A DNA stretch of 64,000 nt from Sulfuricella sp. (lineage in GTDB: Bacteria > Pseudomonadota > Gammaproteobacteria > Burkholderiales > Sulfuricellaceae). The DNA lies in contig JAGXQV010000034.1 of the NCBI GenBank assembly GCA_018336195.1, positions 1 through 64,000 on the forward strand, read 5' to 3'. Under the pieces are notes generated by a model that had not been told where the DNA came from, made no database searches, and saw only the letters and a list, made by a program, of their open reading frames with translations. This document shows positions 27,828 through 37,102 of the stretch, piece after piece. Made by a program: the position numbers and the translations under genes. Every line of letters starts with the position of its first letter. The stretch's first letter is position 1.

Positions 27828-27854
27828 GTATGAGGTTTGAAAAATTCATCATAC
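27828..27854. promoter_or_regulatory. NikR-type operator with 15-base spacer
   Basis: GTATGA (27828-27833) and TCATAC (27849-27854) are perfect inverted half-sites of the classical NikR operator GTATGA-N16-TCATAC, here with 15 bases between them. The site ends 34 bases before the ATG of the nickel transporter and lies in the divergent nikR-transporter interval. Repression of nickel import when nickel is plentiful is the expected role. Confidence 0.75.
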
Positions 27855-27888
27855 TGTATCTGGATAAACTCTTCGCCGGGAATCAATC

Positions 27889-28716
27889 ATGGAAACCCTT
27901 CCTCACGACTGGCTGCCCCTCCTCGGACTGGTTTTTGTCCTGGGCATAAAGCACGGCTTCGACCCCGACCACTTGGCCACCATCGACGGCCTGACCCGCT
28001 TTAACGCCGCCGACCGGCGACTGGCACGGCTCTGCGGTTTTCTGTTTTCCTTGGGACACGGGGTGGTGGTGATGGCAGTGGCGGTCAGCGTCGGCCTGCT
28101 GGCGGCGCAGTGGCACGCCCCGGAATGGCTGGAAGACACCGGCGCGTGGATTTCCATCGTCTTCCTGCTGCTGCTCGGCGCGCTGAATCTGTCTGCAGTG
28201 CTATCTACCGCGCCCGGCCAGGTAGTCCAGCCGGTCGGCCTGAAAGGCAGGCTGCTCGGGCGTCTCCAGCATACCCGCCATCCCGCCTTGATCGCCCTGG
28301 TGGGCGCGTTGTTCGCCTTGTCTTTCGACACCTTGAGCCAAGCCGCATTGTTTTCGCTGACCGCGCGCGGCATCGGCGGCTGGCAATACGCGCTGTTGCT
28401 GGGCTTCACCTTCATGGTGGGGATGATGCTCACCGACGGCGTCAACGGCCTGTGGATTTCCCGCCTGATCCGCCGCAGCGACCAGCTCGCCTGCATCGTC
28501 TCGCGCACCATGGGGCTGGTGGTCGCGTCATTGAGCCTGCTGGTGGCGGGGTTCGGCATCGCCAAGTATTTCTCCCCCGCCATCGACGCCTGGAGCGACG
28601 GCAAGGAAACCGCGCTGGGCTTCATGCTCATCGCCGTGGTCGCCCTGAGCTTCCTGTTTGCCGTGCGGCTGGCGCGCCCGGCCTACGCCACCGCCAGTCT
28701 TCCCGAAAACATCTGA
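27889..28716 (+). CDS. Nickel/cobalt transporter of the NiCoT/HoxN-related type
   Basis: A 275-residue membrane permease. The signature near residue 22, KHGFDPDHLATIDGLTR, is a variant of the NiCoT H-x4-D-H motif in the second helix. About seven to eight hydrophobic segments and a later LVGALFALSFDTLSQAALF motif agree with the family. It imports Ni2+ (or Co2+) across the inner membrane. A NikR-type operator immediately upstream and nikR divergent to it make nickel the likely substrate. A TonB receptor gene follows by 39 bases. Confidence 0.87.
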   Translation: METLPHDWLPLLGLVFVLGIKHGFDPDHLATIDGLTRFNAADRRLARLCGFLFSLGHGVVVMAVAVSVGLLAAQWHAPEWLEDTGAWISIVFLLLLGALNLSAVLSTAPGQVVQPVGLKGRLLGRLQHTRHPALIALVGALFALSFDTLSQAALFSLTARGIGGWQYALLLGFTFMVGMMLTDGVNGLWISRLIRRSDQLACIVSRTMGLVVASLSLLVAGFGIAKYFSPAIDAWSDGKETALGFMLIAVVALSFLFAVRLARPAYATASLPENI

Positions 28717-28755
28717 ATACATTCACCCCTTGTTCAACTCATCACGCCCGCGATT

Positions 28756-30804
28756 ATGAGAAATTCAAAATTCGTCTTACATGCCCTTGCCGTCCTGTTC
28801 GCCACCCCAGCCCTGGCCGACGGCATTCACACCCTCGAAGAAGTGGTGATACGAGATTCCAGCGAAAACCTGGTGGGCGTGGCGGATTCCGCCAATCAGG
28901 GCACGGTGACGCGCAGCCAATTGCAGAACCGCCCGTTGCTGCGCCCCGGCGAATTGCTGGAAGTCGTGCCGGGGCTGATCGTCACCCAGCACAGCGGCGA
29001 CGGTAAGGCCAACCAGTATTTCCTGCGCGGCTTCAATCTCGATCACGGCACCGATTTCGCGGTGTCGCTGGACGGGATGCCGGTCAACCTGCCCACCCAC
29101 GCCCACGGCCAGGGCTGGGCCGACATGAATTTCGTCATCCCCGAATTGGTGAATAGCGTGCGTTACCAGAAGGGGCCGTATTACGCGGACAGCGGCGACT
29201 TTGCCGCCGCCGGCAGCGCCCGCATCGACTACGTGAATCAGCTCGATCAAGGCATCGCCAGCCTGGGCATGGGCAGCTACGGCTATCGCCGCACCCTCGC
29301 CGCCGCTTCGCCGGAAGTGGGCGCGGGCAAGCTGCTCGCTGCCATCGAGCTCTTTCACCACGACGGGGCGTGGACGACACCCGAGGACTATCGCAAGCTC
29401 AACGCCGTGCTGCGTTATGCCCAAGGCAACTCGCAAAACGGCTTCAACCTCACCGCGATGGCCTATCAAGCCGAGTGGAATGCCACCGACCAAGCCCCGC
29501 AGCGTGCCGTCGCCGCCGGCCTGCTCGACCGCTACGCCGCGATGGACCCCAGCGACGGCGGCAAGGCCCATCGCTACAGCCTGTCCGGCACATGGCGGCA
29601 AACCGAGGGCGGCATGGTCACCCAGGCCAACGCCTATTTCATCGACTCGGCGCTCAATCTTTACTCGAATTTCACCTATTTCCTCGACGACCCACTGCAC
29701 GGCGACCAGTTCGAGCAGGCCGACCGGCGCACCACCGGCGGCGGCGAGATCAGCCGCTCCTGGCTGGGCAAGCTGGGCGGCCTGGAGACCGAACACCTCG
29801 TCGGCCTGCAACTGCGTAACGACAACATCAGCAACGTCGGCCTTTACGCCAGCGAAGCCCGCCAGCGCCTCTCCACCACCCGCGCCGATCACGTCACCCA
29901 AACCAGCGCCTCGCTGTATTACCAAAACACCCTGCAATGGCAGGAGAAATTCCGCAGCATCATGGGCTTGCGCGGCGACTTCCAGCGCTACCGGGTAGAC
30001 AGCAGCCTGGCGGCCAATTCCGGCGAAACCAGCGACCGCATCCTCAGCCCCAAATTGAGCCTGATCTTCGGCCCCTGGCAGAAAACCGAGGCATACCTCA
30101 ACCTCGGCTACGGCTTCCACAGCAACGACGCACGCGGCACCGTCATCCGCCTCGACCCGAAAACCCTGGATCCCGCCGCCCCCGTCACCCCGCTGGTACG
30201 CGCCAAGGGTGCCGAAATCGGAGTGCGCAGCATGCTCCTGCCCGGCCTGCAAAGCGCCCTCTCGCTGTGGCGACTGGATATCGCCTCGGAACTGCTGTTC
30301 GTCGGCGACGCCGGCACCACCGAAGCCAGCCGCCCGGTACGCCGTAGCGGCATCGAATGGGCCAACCACTGGCACCCGGTTAGCGGCGTCATCCTCGACG
30401 CGGATCTCGCCGTCTCGCGCGCCCGTTTCCGCGACGACGCCCCAGCCGGCAACCAGGTGCCCGGCGCCATCGAAAAAACCTTCTCGCTGGGGCTGACGAT
30501 CGAGCGCCCCAGCGGCTGGCTCGGCGGCCTCCGCCTGCGCTACTTCGGCCCGCGTCCGCTGAACGAGGACGGCAGCGTGCACTCGCCCGCCTCGACGCTG
30601 GTCAACGCCCGGCTGGGCTACAAATTCGACAAACAATGGAAAGTCCTGCTCGACGTCTACAATCTCTTCGACCGCCAGGTCAGCGACATCGACTATTACT
30701 ACGTGTCGCGCCTGCCCTTTGAGCCGGCGGCGGGCGTCGCCGACCTCCACAGCCACCCGGCGGAACCGCGCTCGCTGAGACTCAACGTGGTGGTGAATTT
30801 CTGA
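28756..30804 (+). CDS. TonB-dependent outer-membrane receptor, probably for nickel
   Basis: A 682-residue outer-membrane protein with signal sequence ending FATPALA. A plug domain (GELLEVVPGLIVTQHSGDGKA, NQYFLRGFNLDHGTDFAV) and a long barrel ending in the aromatic LRLNVVVNF follow. A His-rich plug stretch (NLPTHAHGQGWADMN) could bind metal. It sits 39 bases after the NiCoT gene and probably shares its NikR-controlled promoter, giving outer- and inner-membrane nickel uptake in one unit. Substrate is inferred from context only; the tonB/exbBD genes are elsewhere. Confidence 0.87.
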   Translation: MRNSKFVLHALAVLFATPALADGIHTLEEVVIRDSSENLVGVADSANQGTVTRSQLQNRPLLRPGELLEVVPGLIVTQHSGDGKANQYFLRGFNLDHGTDFAVSLDGMPVNLPTHAHGQGWADMNFVIPELVNSVRYQKGPYYADSGDFAAAGSARIDYVNQLDQGIASLGMGSYGYRRTLAAASPEVGAGKLLAAIELFHHDGAWTTPEDYRKLNAVLRYAQGNSQNGFNLTAMAYQAEWNATDQAPQRAVAAGLLDRYAAMDPSDGGKAHRYSLSGTWRQTEGGMVTQANAYFIDSALNLYSNFTYFLDDPLHGDQFEQADRRTTGGGEISRSWLGKLGGLETEHLVGLQLRNDNISNVGLYASEARQRLSTTRADHVTQTSASLYYQNTLQWQEKFRSIMGLRGDFQRYRVDSSLAANSGETSDRILSPKLSLIFGPWQKTEAYLNLGYGFHSNDARGTVIRLDPKTLDPAAPVTPLVRAKGAEIGVRSMLLPGLQSALSLWRLDIASELLFVGDAGTTEASRPVRRSGIEWANHWHPVSGVILDADLAVSRARFRDDAPAGNQVPGAIEKTFSLGLTIERPSGWLGGLRLRYFGPRPLNEDGSVHSPASTLVNARLGYKFDKQWKVLLDVYNLFDRQVSDIDYYYVSRLPFEPAAGVADLHSHPAEPRSLRLNVVVNF

Positions 30805-30884
30805 AGCGAATACCTCACATGCAGGAGGGCTGTGTCACCGACTTGGTGCGGTGCTGGGTTCTGCTTGTCTACCGTACCTGAATA

Positions 30885-32234
30885 TCAAACGGGACATGCC
30901 GTTGCCATGGTCGCTAACCTGGCAGACTGCCTTCTCATTCCGTTGAATACGGCTTCTGCCACATCCATTGGAAAGTTTTCCGGCAACAAGTTGCCTACCT
31001 CGCCAATCACGGATTCCGTGGCCCCGGCAACTTCCTCAATCAGTTGCTCCGCCGCCGCAGCGCCGAGTCCGACTTGCTGCGCCTGTGCTATCCAGTGGCG
31101 GCGCTGGATTTTCTCAATCAGGTAGTGATTGGTGGTTCCCCGCACCGCCATGGCAAGTTTGGCCTTTTGCGGGGGAATTTGATTCCCGCCGGTGCCGATG
31201 ACGGGATGGGCGGAAAGCACGTCATAGATCGGCGTGGCGCGGTAACGAGCACCGGGAAGATGGGCGATGCTGAAGTTTTTGGCGTGACCATCGGTCGCCG
31301 CCAGCACCCAGAAAATAATCTGGGTTTTAAAAAAGGTATTCCGATCCTGCCCGGCATTATCCGACCCGAGCAGCAACGCCATGATTTGGGCAATACCTGG
31401 GCCGCCGTCTGACTGATATTTGTGCAGGGGCGACGTACCCGTTGCCTGACACAGGTCTTCCTGAGGCAGGCGGATTATCCAGCTTCCATCGCTTGCCGGG
31501 GTGCGGTCAAAGCGTTCGACGACGAGGGCTTTCTGATCCTCGAAATGCGCGATTTCACAGCGCGCGATGGGGATTTCGTAAGCCTCCATGATTTTCGAAC
31601 ACAGCCATTCGTTCTCCACCGAGGTGCGCATATCGGCCTGCATATGGCCGACCAGGCCCATTGGCAGTTTGAAGATGTGGGTTGTCGGGGTGCTTCCACG
31701 GGGCAGAAACCAGCGTTCCTCGTGGCGCAATAAAGCGGTTTTCTCCTGCGCGCCCGCGATGGATAGGCGCAGATCATCGTCGTGATCGTGCAGCCCCAAG
31801 GCTTGAGCCGAGGTGGTGTTGCGTAGTCGTTGCGCAACGCCGGCGGCGTCCAACTCATCCCCGTTGATTTCATATATATCCGTCGGCCCCTCATCTTCCG
31901 GGAGAAGTTGGATTGCGCCAACACAGTCCCGGCCCAGTTTCGCGAGCAGGTGAAATGGATCGGTTCCTCCGGTCTGATGACGTTGCGCCAGACGGCGGCG
32001 AATGGCATCGTTGTCGGGCAGCAGGTTGTCGAAATAGTCGCGAACCACCTGCCCTTGGTAGGGCGCATTACCCGGCAGGAACGGCAGTGACAAGGACAAG
32101 GGACGGGACTGTTCGTCCGTGAGCCATTCATCGAAGTAAGCGAGGCGTTCGCCTTGTCGGGTAGTTTCCCAGTAGCCAACCGGGATACCGTTCATCCAGA
32201 TGTTCAGCCTCTGTATTTTTGTGCGGCGCCCCAT
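30885..32234 (-). CDS. hipA: HipA-type serine/threonine kinase toxin
   Basis: A 449-residue kinase of the HipA family. An N-terminal barrel (IWMNGIPVGYWE, PLSLSLPF) is followed by the kinase core with LSIAGAQEKTALL and THIFKLP, the catalytic DGHAKNFSI and the metal motif IYDVLS. HipA toxins phosphorylate aminoacyl-tRNA synthetases and cause growth arrest. The ATG at 32234 starts two bases after the hipB stop; a TTG three codons upstream also fits but the ATG is more likely. GC content is visibly lower than in the chromosome around it, consistent with an acquired island. Confidence 0.92.
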   Translation of the reverse strand: MGRRTKIQRLNIWMNGIPVGYWETTRQGERLAYFDEWLTDEQSRPLSLSLPFLPGNAPYQGQVVRDYFDNLLPDNDAIRRRLAQRHQTGGTDPFHLLAKLGRDCVGAIQLLPEDEGPTDIYEINGDELDAAGVAQRLRNTTSAQALGLHDHDDDLRLSIAGAQEKTALLRHEERWFLPRGSTPTTHIFKLPMGLVGHMQADMRTSVENEWLCSKIMEAYEIPIARCEIAHFEDQKALVVERFDRTPASDGSWIIRLPQEDLCQATGTSPLHKYQSDGGPGIAQIMALLLGSDNAGQDRNTFFKTQIIFWVLAATDGHAKNFSIAHLPGARYRATPIYDVLSAHPVIGTGGNQIPPQKAKLAMAVRGTTNHYLIEKIQRRHWIAQAQQVGLGAAAAEQLIEEVAGATESVIGEVGNLLPENFPMDVAEAVFNGMRRQSARLATMATACPV

Positions 32235-32236
32235 GG

Positions 32237-32542
32237 TTACCAACTTTCCTTTGTTCCGGTTGGCGTAACGGCGGACGGCTTGGTCTTCCCGGTTGCCTCC
32301 GCAGTCGTAGCGGGAGTAGTTTGATTCAGCGAAATTTCAACATCCAGCAGGCGTAGCACCGTAAAAAGCCGCTCCAGCGTCGCTGTCGCGGGATTGGCTT
32401 CAAAATAGGCATAACTTTGCTGAGTGATTCCCAACCTTTCGGCCATGGCTGCCTGGGTCAGGCCTTTTTCCTTGCGAAACCCCTTGAGAACCAGAGGGAG
32501 TTGGCTGAGGGTCTTGATGGGATAAATCACTTTTGCCTCCAT
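32237..32542 (-). CDS. hipB: HipB-type HTH antitoxin
   Basis: A 101-residue XRE-family repressor/antitoxin. The helix-turn-helix reads LTQAAMAERLGITQQSYAYFEANPATATLERLF and is followed by EISLNQT, like HipB and related Cro/CI proteins. The C-terminal tail is Thr/Lys-rich. It neutralises HipA and represses the operon, probably at the palindrome just upstream. It precedes hipA by two bases. Confidence 0.9.
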   Translation of the reverse strand: MEAKVIYPIKTLSQLPLVLKGFRKEKGLTQAAMAERLGITQQSYAYFEANPATATLERLFTVLRLLDVEISLNQTTPATTAEATGKTKPSAVTPTGTKESW

Positions 32543-32571
32543 TCACGAGTCTCGCCACGATACAAATCTCA

Positions 32572-32594
32572 GGCTGTAAATTTAATTAACAGCC
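32572..32594. promoter_or_regulatory. Probable HipB operator
   Basis: GGCTGT (32572-32577) and ACAGCC (32589-32594) form a perfect palindrome around an AT-rich centre, about 30 bases upstream of hipB. The string CTGTAAAT occurs here and again near 32630, suggesting two operator copies. Autoregulation is inferred from the family. Confidence 0.5.
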
Positions 32595-33053
32595 CTCTAT
32601 CTGTATATTACATTTACAAAACTCATGCTGTAAATGGGGTTCACAACTCACGGCCTGTATTTCCTCTGCTCATTGCCGAGCCAGCGGCTCCTTCCTGGCA
32701 CCAAGGTGCCGTTCAGTTCGACCCAAAACCATCACGGAAGGCAGCTTTCCTACGAGGCGACTGCGTGCTTTCGCACCCACAAGAGACGGTCAACTTGATT
32801 CGCGCGAGCGTCAGCTTTTCGGCCAAAGCGGCCTGCCCAAGCAGCAACCGAGGTAGTCCGCTGAAGGCTGTAACCGGTCATGGATGTTTGTGTGCTGACC
32901 GACAGCGCCGGTCAACTGATTTGAACATGCCGCGACCTGGTCAGGCCGTCGAACAGCGAATCCATACCGAATACTGAATCCGTCGCCGGTTCCACACCCG
33001 GCATAAACGTCTTCTGAGTCCAAGAATGGCGGCGTCCACCCGCCTGATGCGGC
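32595..33053. other. Interval without a recognisable gene
   Basis: About 460 bases between the hip operator and the 3' end of the STAND gene. Short reading frames exist on both strands but none has a ribosome site, conserved pattern or consistent codon use. The only structured part is the second CTGTAAAT near the hip promoter. It may contain debris from insertion of the island. Confidence 0.4.
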
Positions 33054-36000
33054 CTACGATTTAGTGCTCGAAGCAGGCTGATAGACGTGAGTGCGCTTGT
33101 GAATATGCTGGTGGTCCGCGTAGTACTCGTGCAGGTTGTGCGCCTCGGCTGACCGGTGATGGAAGCCACGCTCTCCCCACATGAGCCACACCAGCGCCTT
33201 GCCGGACCGCGTCAAGTAGCTGTCAAGAAGGTCACGACGCAGATAGCTGAAAGAGCCACTGATCTCCGAGTCGTACTCGCCGACTTCGCGGTACAGAGAC
33301 GCCACGCCTGAAGCATCGTGCAAGTCCCATTTGTTGGCGCGGTACCTGAGACTCAGAGCTTCACAGAGCCGCTTAGAAGGCAGGCTAGCACCGCTGCCCT
33401 GGTTCACCACGCTGTGGTAGCTCTCCCAGTTGTACTTCTGCACCGGGATGTCGACCGTGACGCCATTGTTTGACCACCTATCAGCGGACACCATGTATTC
33501 GGCGCTGTCGTCCTCTCGCTCATTAGCGACAGGCAGTCCCGGAATCGAGGAGAAAGGCATCTCACCCGCATAGGTGTAGTAGTAGCTTGGCTCCTCTGGA
33601 ATAGCGTGATTGCCGGGGTATTCAAGACCAGTGAACAACGTGCACAGGCGGTCGACTTCTCCGCTGTCCACGAGTAAACCTCGGAGGAAGGTGAATACCT
33701 GTCGGTCATCAGCGGGGGCGTTTTGTTCGAGGAACCCGTCAAGTACGACCCACGGCCCCGTCAGGCCATCAATCTCCGTGATCTCAAGGATGCCGCAGTA
33801 GTCTGGTTGTGGACCTCTGACCACCCAGTCGCCAGTACCCGTAGGCTGACCGCTGAACAAGTCTGGGAGCGGCAGGTCGATGCTCGCAGCCTCGAGTGGG
33901 AACGTCGGGTCGATATCCGCATCTGAGGGGCGAGCGCTGCGCTCCTTGGCAAGGAGGCCCTGCGCGTGTCGAACACCCCACATCTCGAAGTAGGCAATCC
34001 AGCCGTACTTCTTTCCGTATCGGTCGACCTTGTGCTTGTCACTTCCCATACGAGGGCCGGAGTTCATTTGTCGGTCAACAGCTTCGAACTGCTCGGGGTC
34101 ATAGCCAAGCACCAGCATTCGCGAAACGATTGCCGGCAGCACCCGCTGGTACTCTGGGTTTCGGTCGTCGTAGTTCCTCCGACCCGGAATCAATCTCCCC
34201 ATCGTGTAGTTGCCGAAGTCCATTCGAATCGCCGCGCGTTTCGCTCGTTCGATCACCGCCGAATTGTACTGCGGCATGTTCTCAAACGGACTGGGCAGAT
34301 GGCTAAACGGTGGAAGGAGGTGAGCTGCCTCGTCCTCAGACAAGCAAGCCGGATCCACCATCCTTGCGATGGCAATGGTTCCCAGACAGTACTGCTGATA
34401 TAGAGCATGCCAAGTAGGATGCATCGCGCCAGGCGCGAACATCGCTTGATAAATTTCACGAGCGACTCTAGGCAGTGCCTCTCGCATCTCCACAGCACTA
34501 ATATCCGACCAGGTGGTCAGCACCGCGCCGTAGGCTGCAGCGAACATCCGCTCGGGGACGTATGGGTCTGAAACGGCAATTGCCTCCATCGCCAGCCGGA
34601 AAAACTCCGCTGGCCGCTTGGCAGCAAATTCGTACAGGGTCTTGGTGGCGACGTCCCGCAGGCTTCTGGACGTCGAGGTTAGTGTCCACATCACCCAACG
34701 CGCCCGCCGAATTTCTCGCTCATCTAGGTCACCCGACTTCCATCTGCTCGATAGGAATTTGAAGTCGTCTTCAAATTCCTCATATTTCTCGCGAACCCAC
34801 TCCGACCAGAAAAGATCGCGCTGCGTGTTGGACATGGCCAAGAGCACACCGTGCAAGAAGTCCATGTCGAACGGATGCGCTCGTGCTGCCCGAGTGCTCC
34901 GAAGTCTCTTGAAGGCAATCCGTGCGAACGGCTTCGACTCCTGCATTGCGCGCGCGAACCGTTCCACAGTTTCCCGCCCGATATTCTTTGGGTCTGATTG
35001 TGCCGTCAACAACAGAGCGTTCATGACGAGGTTTTCGTCCAGCAAGTCTTGCCAAAGCTGGCGTCTGGCAAGGCGTTGCGGATACAGGCCAACCAGAGCC
35101 TGGAATACGTCATAAGCGAAGGTATGCGACCCAAGTTCACGGAATTGGAATTGCGCGCGTCCTTCATCGCTTTGCAGCCATTGCATCAAGGACGGCCTAA
35201 TAAGCAGGTGCCGCGCAATCAAATGGCCGGCCATCAAGTCGTATGAAAACGCGATTCCTTGGCCGCCTGCTTCAGAAGTTGTTCGAACGAGGACGCCTTC
35301 GGACTCCAGCGCGCGGATGATGCTGGCGTCCCAACGCCCTATGTCTTGAACTGCTGTCCGAGCAGCTTGGAACTCCACGCTTCTCGCGTTGCCCTCCCAA
35401 AGAAGACCCGCGATCGTCAGCAGCGCATCTTGCACTTCATCCTGATAGATGCGATGCGCTGCCGGTGAAAGCTCAGCAACTCGTTCGGCTACCTTGTTGA
35501 AGTGCGCTTCGAACAGGCTTGCAAGCGAACTGGGCAGCGCCTCCACCCCGACAAAGTGCTGGCGACGAGGGTTCGCCACCTCGCAAAAGATTCTCAGCGT
35601 CAGCGGGTGCTGCAAGAACTCGATTGGCAGATCCGCGTCGGTGGCGTCGATCTTGTAGTACTCAAAGTACTTGTCGATGGCCGTCTGCGGGTCTTCCTGG
35701 AACCCCTTGTGCTTAACTTGAGGAAATTCCTCCGGCAGGCAAATTGGCGCGAACTCGTTGCGCAGTGTGACAACTAGCAGGACGTACGGAAAGTCCTTCA
35801 GAAGCTCGTCCGCATGGGAGAGCTCATCCCTCCAGTTTCTCGGGTCTTCCGCCTCATTCAGACCATCAATGACAATGGGTATGCGCTTCCCCGCGCGCTG
35901 ACCCGCCGAATCTACGGCCTCAACCAGCCGGTCGAAGCTCACCGCCGGTCTGCCAGAAATCTTGAAGGCAGACACGAGATCGTCAAGCCCTTGGCCTGCA

Positions 36001-37088
36001 TGAAGATTCTTGCCCAGCAGTAAGACTCCACCGGGGAACTCTCCGTCCGCCTGCGTCACCTTGACGGCAAGCTCGGACTTTCCTTCACCCGCAGCTGCAA
36101 GCACCGCAACGGTACGAACGCCGATTGACCGCTCCAGACTGCGCCGTGCCGATGAGACCGCATGGATGTCCGCAACCAGATTCGCGGCTAACGGAGCGCC
36201 GTCTGAACGAGCACCACGCATTTTCGAGAGCAGCCTGTCGTAGCGCACCGGCTGCGACGGATTCGACGCCAGCATTTGCTGTACAGCGTCGAAGTCACCC
36301 TTGCCGAGCGCCGCGTGCAGGCTATCAAGCAGGTCAGCCAATCCGTTGGCTCGAGCCAACAGCAATTCGACTTCGGCCTTGATTTCAGGTTTGAGTTGCC
36401 CAGTCAGCGAAGCAATGTCCGTGCAATTCCTCTTGAGGGCACTTGAGAGTTCCTTCAGCGATTCCCACGCGCTTTGGCCGCCCAGGCACCTGAGTACCTT
36501 CTCCTCTGCCCCAACGACGACATGAACTTCCGGCTGATATCGACGCTTGAACGGAGCCGCAGCGAGCCTGTGCTGCTCAACAAGTAGCGCAGGCGTCAGA
36601 ACGAGCTCGCCGAAGTAGGTTTCTCGAAGTAGCGCTCCCGGCCCAACCAAGAGATCTTCGATGTCCGCTGCCGTCAGCAGTTCCAACTTCAACTCGGGGA
36701 AGCGGTCTTTCTCAAGCGCGAAGAACCACTCTTGGTCTTTCTTTGTCAGCGTGTGGTGTGTCCAAAGCTTCCAATCGGTCACACCTGGGACATGGTTACG
36801 CGTCTTCTCCATGCCCTCGATGATCATCTTGCGGCGCGTGGCCCCCAGGTCTTGTCCGTTCGTCAAGTCATACCATTTGCATTGCCAACCAATCCAGCGT
36901 GGCGGCGCTCCGAGATCACAAGACTCCGTCAGCTGAAGGTGGAACTCCACGCCAGGCTGGTTTGCGAGTTGCTTGAAGCGACCGAAACGCCCGTAGTGGC
37001 GGCGTACTAGGGAGCGGCAAAGCTTCTCGAAGTTCCCATCCGCTGCTCCGGGCAGCTTGCTGAATACATCCCAATTTGCTTCAGGCAT
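33054..37088 (-). CDS. Large STAND-type NTPase with N-terminal nuclease-like domain; candidate anti-phage effector
   Basis: A 1344-residue protein. The first 150 residues look like a PD-(D/E)xK/Mrr-type restriction nuclease: G46-V-E48-F followed by W-Q69-C-K71-W, matching the D/E...QxK core. A P-loop NTPase follows with Walker A AAAGEGKSE (G334-S338) and Walker B RIPIVIDGLNE (D408), then VVTLRNEFA, as in STAND ATPases. The remaining 850 residues are mostly helical without a clear motif and could be the sensor; the last 40 are His-rich. The architecture is that of Avs-like sensors that cut DNA on recognising a phage protein. It is the last gene of an operon with a radical SAM enzyme and a 135-residue protein. 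Domain calls are from motifs only. Confidence 0.75.
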   Translation of the reverse strand: MPEANWDVFSKLPGAADGNFEKLCRSLVRRHYGRFGRFKQLANQPGVEFHLQLTESCDLGAPPRWIGWQCKWYDLTNGQDLGATRRKMIIEGMEKTRNHVPGVTDWKLWTHHTLTKKDQEWFFALEKDRFPELKLELLTAADIEDLLVGPGALLRETYFGELVLTPALLVEQHRLAAAPFKRRYQPEVHVVVGAEEKVLRCLGGQSAWESLKELSSALKRNCTDIASLTGQLKPEIKAEVELLLARANGLADLLDSLHAALGKGDFDAVQQMLASNPSQPVRYDRLLSKMRGARSDGAPLAANLVADIHAVSSARRSLERSIGVRTVAVLAAAGEGKSELAVKVTQADGEFPGGVLLLGKNLHAGQGLDDLVSAFKISGRPAVSFDRLVEAVDSAGQRAGKRIPIVIDGLNEAEDPRNWRDELSHADELLKDFPYVLLVVTLRNEFAPICLPEEFPQVKHKGFQEDPQTAIDKYFEYYKIDATDADLPIEFLQHPLTLRIFCEVANPRRQHFVGVEALPSSLASLFEAHFNKVAERVAELSPAAHRIYQDEVQDALLTIAGLLWEGNARSVEFQAARTAVQDIGRWDASIIRALESEGVLVRTTSEAGGQGIAFSYDLMAGHLIARHLLIRPSLMQWLQSDEGRAQFQFRELGSHTFAYDVFQALVGLYPQRLARRQLWQDLLDENLVMNALLLTAQSDPKNIGRETVERFARAMQESKPFARIAFKRLRSTRAARAHPFDMDFLHGVLLAMSNTQRDLFWSEWVREKYEEFEDDFKFLSSRWKSGDLDEREIRRARWVMWTLTSTSRSLRDVATKTLYEFAAKRPAEFFRLAMEAIAVSDPYVPERMFAAAYGAVLTTWSDISAVEMREALPRVAREIYQAMFAPGAMHPTWHALYQQYCLGTIAIARMVDPACLSEDEAAHLLPPFSHLPSPFENMPQYNSAVIERAKRAAIRMDFGNYTMGRLIPGRRNYDDRNPEYQRVLPAIVSRMLVLGYDPEQFEAVDRQMNSGPRMGSDKHKVDRYGKKYGWIAYFEMWGVRHAQGLLAKERSARPSDADIDPTFPLEAASIDLPLPDLFSGQPTGTGDWVVRGPQPDYCGILEITEIDGLTGPWVVLDGFLEQNAPADDRQVFTFLRGLLVDSGEVDRLCTLFTGLEYPGNHAIPEEPSYYYTYAGEMPFSSIPGLPVANEREDDSAEYMVSADRWSNNGVTVDIPVQKYNWESYHSVVNQGSGASLPSKRLCEALSLRYRANKWDLHDASGVASLYREVGEYDSEISGSFSYLRRDLLDSYLTRSGKALVWLMWGERGFHHRSAEAHNLHEYYADHQHIHKRTHVYQPASSTKS

Positions 37089-37102
37089 CGGCGTTTTCTC
37101 TG

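Noticed and set aside
28777-30756. 659-codon minus-strand frame opposite the TonB receptor
   Set aside because: High-GC antisense frame with low-complexity Ala/Val/Gly composition; the plus strand encodes a complete receptor with signal peptide and C-terminal aromatic residue.
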